NCBI GenBank assembly: GCA_900770785.1
Contig: CAAGLJ010000210.1
Location: forward strand, 1 to 43,279
DNA length: 43,279 nt
Origin: Lachnospiraceae bacterium
GTDB taxonomy: Bacteria; Bacillota; Clostridia; Lachnospirales; Lachnospiraceae
Reading direction: 5' to 3'
In this document: positions 42,601-43,279 of the stretch, one piece after another
How the letters are laid out: each line of letters opens with the position of its first letter
How positions within the stretch are numbered: the first letter of the stretch is position 1
Translations under genes and position numbers: made by a program
The notes under the pieces: model-generated
The model's input: the letters and a program-made list of their open reading frames with translations, nothing else
Databases searched by the model: none
What the model was told of the DNA's origin: nothing

Positions 42601-42822
42601 TCATTTACATTCTGCCAAAAGCTGCTGTATTTCATGATGTAAATAGTTAATATCCTGTTGATAAATTTTCAACACAGTCTCCATTCCTTCAAGCTTACCC
42701 CTGGAGCCAATGGACGGCTCCGTCGCCTGCAGGATTGATGCAGGAAGCAGCAATGTGGAGACGATGACAAAGCCTGCCAAAGCCATGCTTCTTTTTTTCT
42801 TACTTCCTTTATCCGGCTGCAT
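42601..42822 (-). CDS. Small secreted or membrane-anchored protein, 73 residues
   Basis: No family recognised. A basic start (KGSKKKR) is followed by a hydrophobic segment (SMALAGFVIVSTLLLPASILQA) that looks like a signal peptide, leaving a mature part of about 40 residues. The mature part starts TEPSIGSRGKLEGMETVL and ends in a helix (YQQDINYLHHEIQQLLAECK) with a single cysteine near the C-terminus. GGAG lies seven bases before the ATG. It begins two bases after the stop of the upstream coiled-coil gene, so translation is probably coupled. It may oligomerise through the helix with its operon partners; this is inference. Confidence 0.72.
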   Translation of the reverse strand: MQPDKGSKKKRSMALAGFVIVSTLLLPASILQATEPSIGSRGKLEGMETVLKIYQQDINYLHHEIQQLLAECK

Positions 42823-42824
42823 CC

Positions 42825-43279
42825 TTACTCTCCCTTCTTTCCAAATACTTTCAGCGTCTGTGTCCCTTCATCATAATCATAATAAAGTACATCCTTTTCC
42901 AACTCCTGGGTACGCTTTTCCAAGTCACTCATTCTACTCTGCAAATCCGTTTTTAATTGTTCAAGCTCTTTTTGCAGGGTGAAAATATTGGTTCCCGCCT
43001 GTTTCGTCTCTTTCAATAAGTCAAAAATGCTGGTTGACATCTTTTTCGTCTCTTCCTCTAATCCTGTAATACTGCTTCCCGTTTCCTTGGCCTTCTCCTG
43101 TAAATCCGAAATACTGCTTCCCGCCTCCTTGGCCTTCTCCTGTAAGTCCGATATGCTGCTTCCCGTCTCCTTGGCCTTCTCCTGTAAGTCCGAAATACTG
43201 CTTCCCGTCTCCTTGGCCTTCTCCTGTAAGTCCGAAATACTGCTTCCCGTCTCCTTGGCCTTCTCCTGTAAGTCCGAAA
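42825..43279 (-). CDS. Coiled-coil repeat protein, partial (5' end beyond the right edge)
   Basis: The open frame runs in from the right edge, giving 150 codons here plus a stop. It is built from 14-residue repeats SDLQEKAKETGSSI (five nearly identical copies), then degenerate ones (TGLEEETKKMSTSI, FDLLKETKQAGTNI, FTLQKELEQLKTDL), and ends with an acidic segment, DVLYYDYDEGTQTLKVFGKKGE. The repeat is two heptads long and should form a long coiled coil. A Met inside the repeats (43040) is not a likely start because the repeat frame continues through it. No enzymatic domain is visible. It is the first gene seen of a three-gene repeat-protein operon. Confidence 0.78.
   Translation of the reverse strand, partial: SDLQEKAKETGSSISDLQEKAKETGSSISDLQEKAKETGSSISDLQEKAKEAGSSISDLQEKAKETGSSITGLEEETKKMSTSIFDLLKETKQAGTNIFTLQKELEQLKTDLQSRMSDLEKRTQELEKDVLYYDYDEGTQTLKVFGKKGE
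43068..43277 (-). repeat. 42-bp tandem repeats in the coiled-coil gene
   Basis: Five copies of a 42-base unit, almost identical in DNA, continue to and presumably past the right edge. They encode SDLQEKAKETGSSI. Such arrays can expand or contract, and short-read assemblies can collapse them. Confidence 0.92.

Noticed and set aside
43041..43279. CRISPR-like array of regular repeats at the right edge
   Set aside because: The 42-base units are contiguous without spacers and keep one open frame encoding SDLQEKAKETGSSI, so they are coding tandem repeats.

Overview
The window looks like a chromosomal segment of a low-to-mid-GC anaerobic Firmicute of the Lachnospiraceae type (Clostridia). The signs are AGGAGG-type ribosome binding sites before most genes, a GGGtGRT/NifU-like gene pair, a fused PotC-PotD spermidine transporter, a serC-serA-DUF1015 cluster, tgt-yajC linkage and a THF (folT) riboswitch. 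This placement rests on gene content; no rRNA is present. Most genes are housekeeping or biosynthetic.

Layout. 1-200: a THF riboswitch and its promoter point leftward out of the window. 210-8210, all minus strand: hypoxanthine-DNA glycosylase, then argH-asd-topB-hexapeptide protein-NifU-like-GGGtGRT, starting from a strong promoter before argH. 8349-15667, plus strand: a NitT/TauT-type ABC transporter (ATPase and permease) whose ATPase gene is split by a 5.7-kb element. 15688-20165, minus: tRNA-Thr(CGT), MscS, a catalytically dead branching-enzyme homologue and a DUF1015 protein. 20673-29260, minus: serA, serC, an L,D-transpeptidase, ilvB, ilvD and leuB (serine and branched-chain amino acid synthesis). 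29420-33233: gph, a small unknown gene, yajC, tgt and a VanY-like carboxypeptidase. 33432-35675: aroC and a lactonase-family protein. 35996-40320, plus: an XRE-cupin regulator and potA-potB-potCD. 40420-41427: trpS. 41525-43279, minus: an unrecognised operon of repeat-rich proteins that runs off the right edge.

The most unusual object is the 5704-bp element at 8525-14228. It sits exactly inside the Walker A lysine codon of the ABC ATPase. A large serine recombinase lies at its left end, and its only other genes are a polytopic membrane protein, an acyltransferase-3 and a secreted SH3-SGNH lipoprotein, which together suggest a cell-surface glycan modification cassette. Joining the flanks across a 2-bp AA core restores a full 273-codon ATPase in frame. 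The two element ends joined together form an imperfect palindrome centred on the same AA, as expected for an attP site. The last 29 codons of the recombinase come from the disrupted host gene. I infer that this is a site-specific, potentially excisable gene-interrupting cassette that uses a conserved P-loop DNA sequence as its attachment site.

Other points of interest are the repeat operon at the right edge (14-residue coiled-coil repeats, a small secreted protein and a protein with 22-residue repeats), the pseudo-branching enzyme beside DUF1015 and MscS, and several palindromic operator candidates at promoters.
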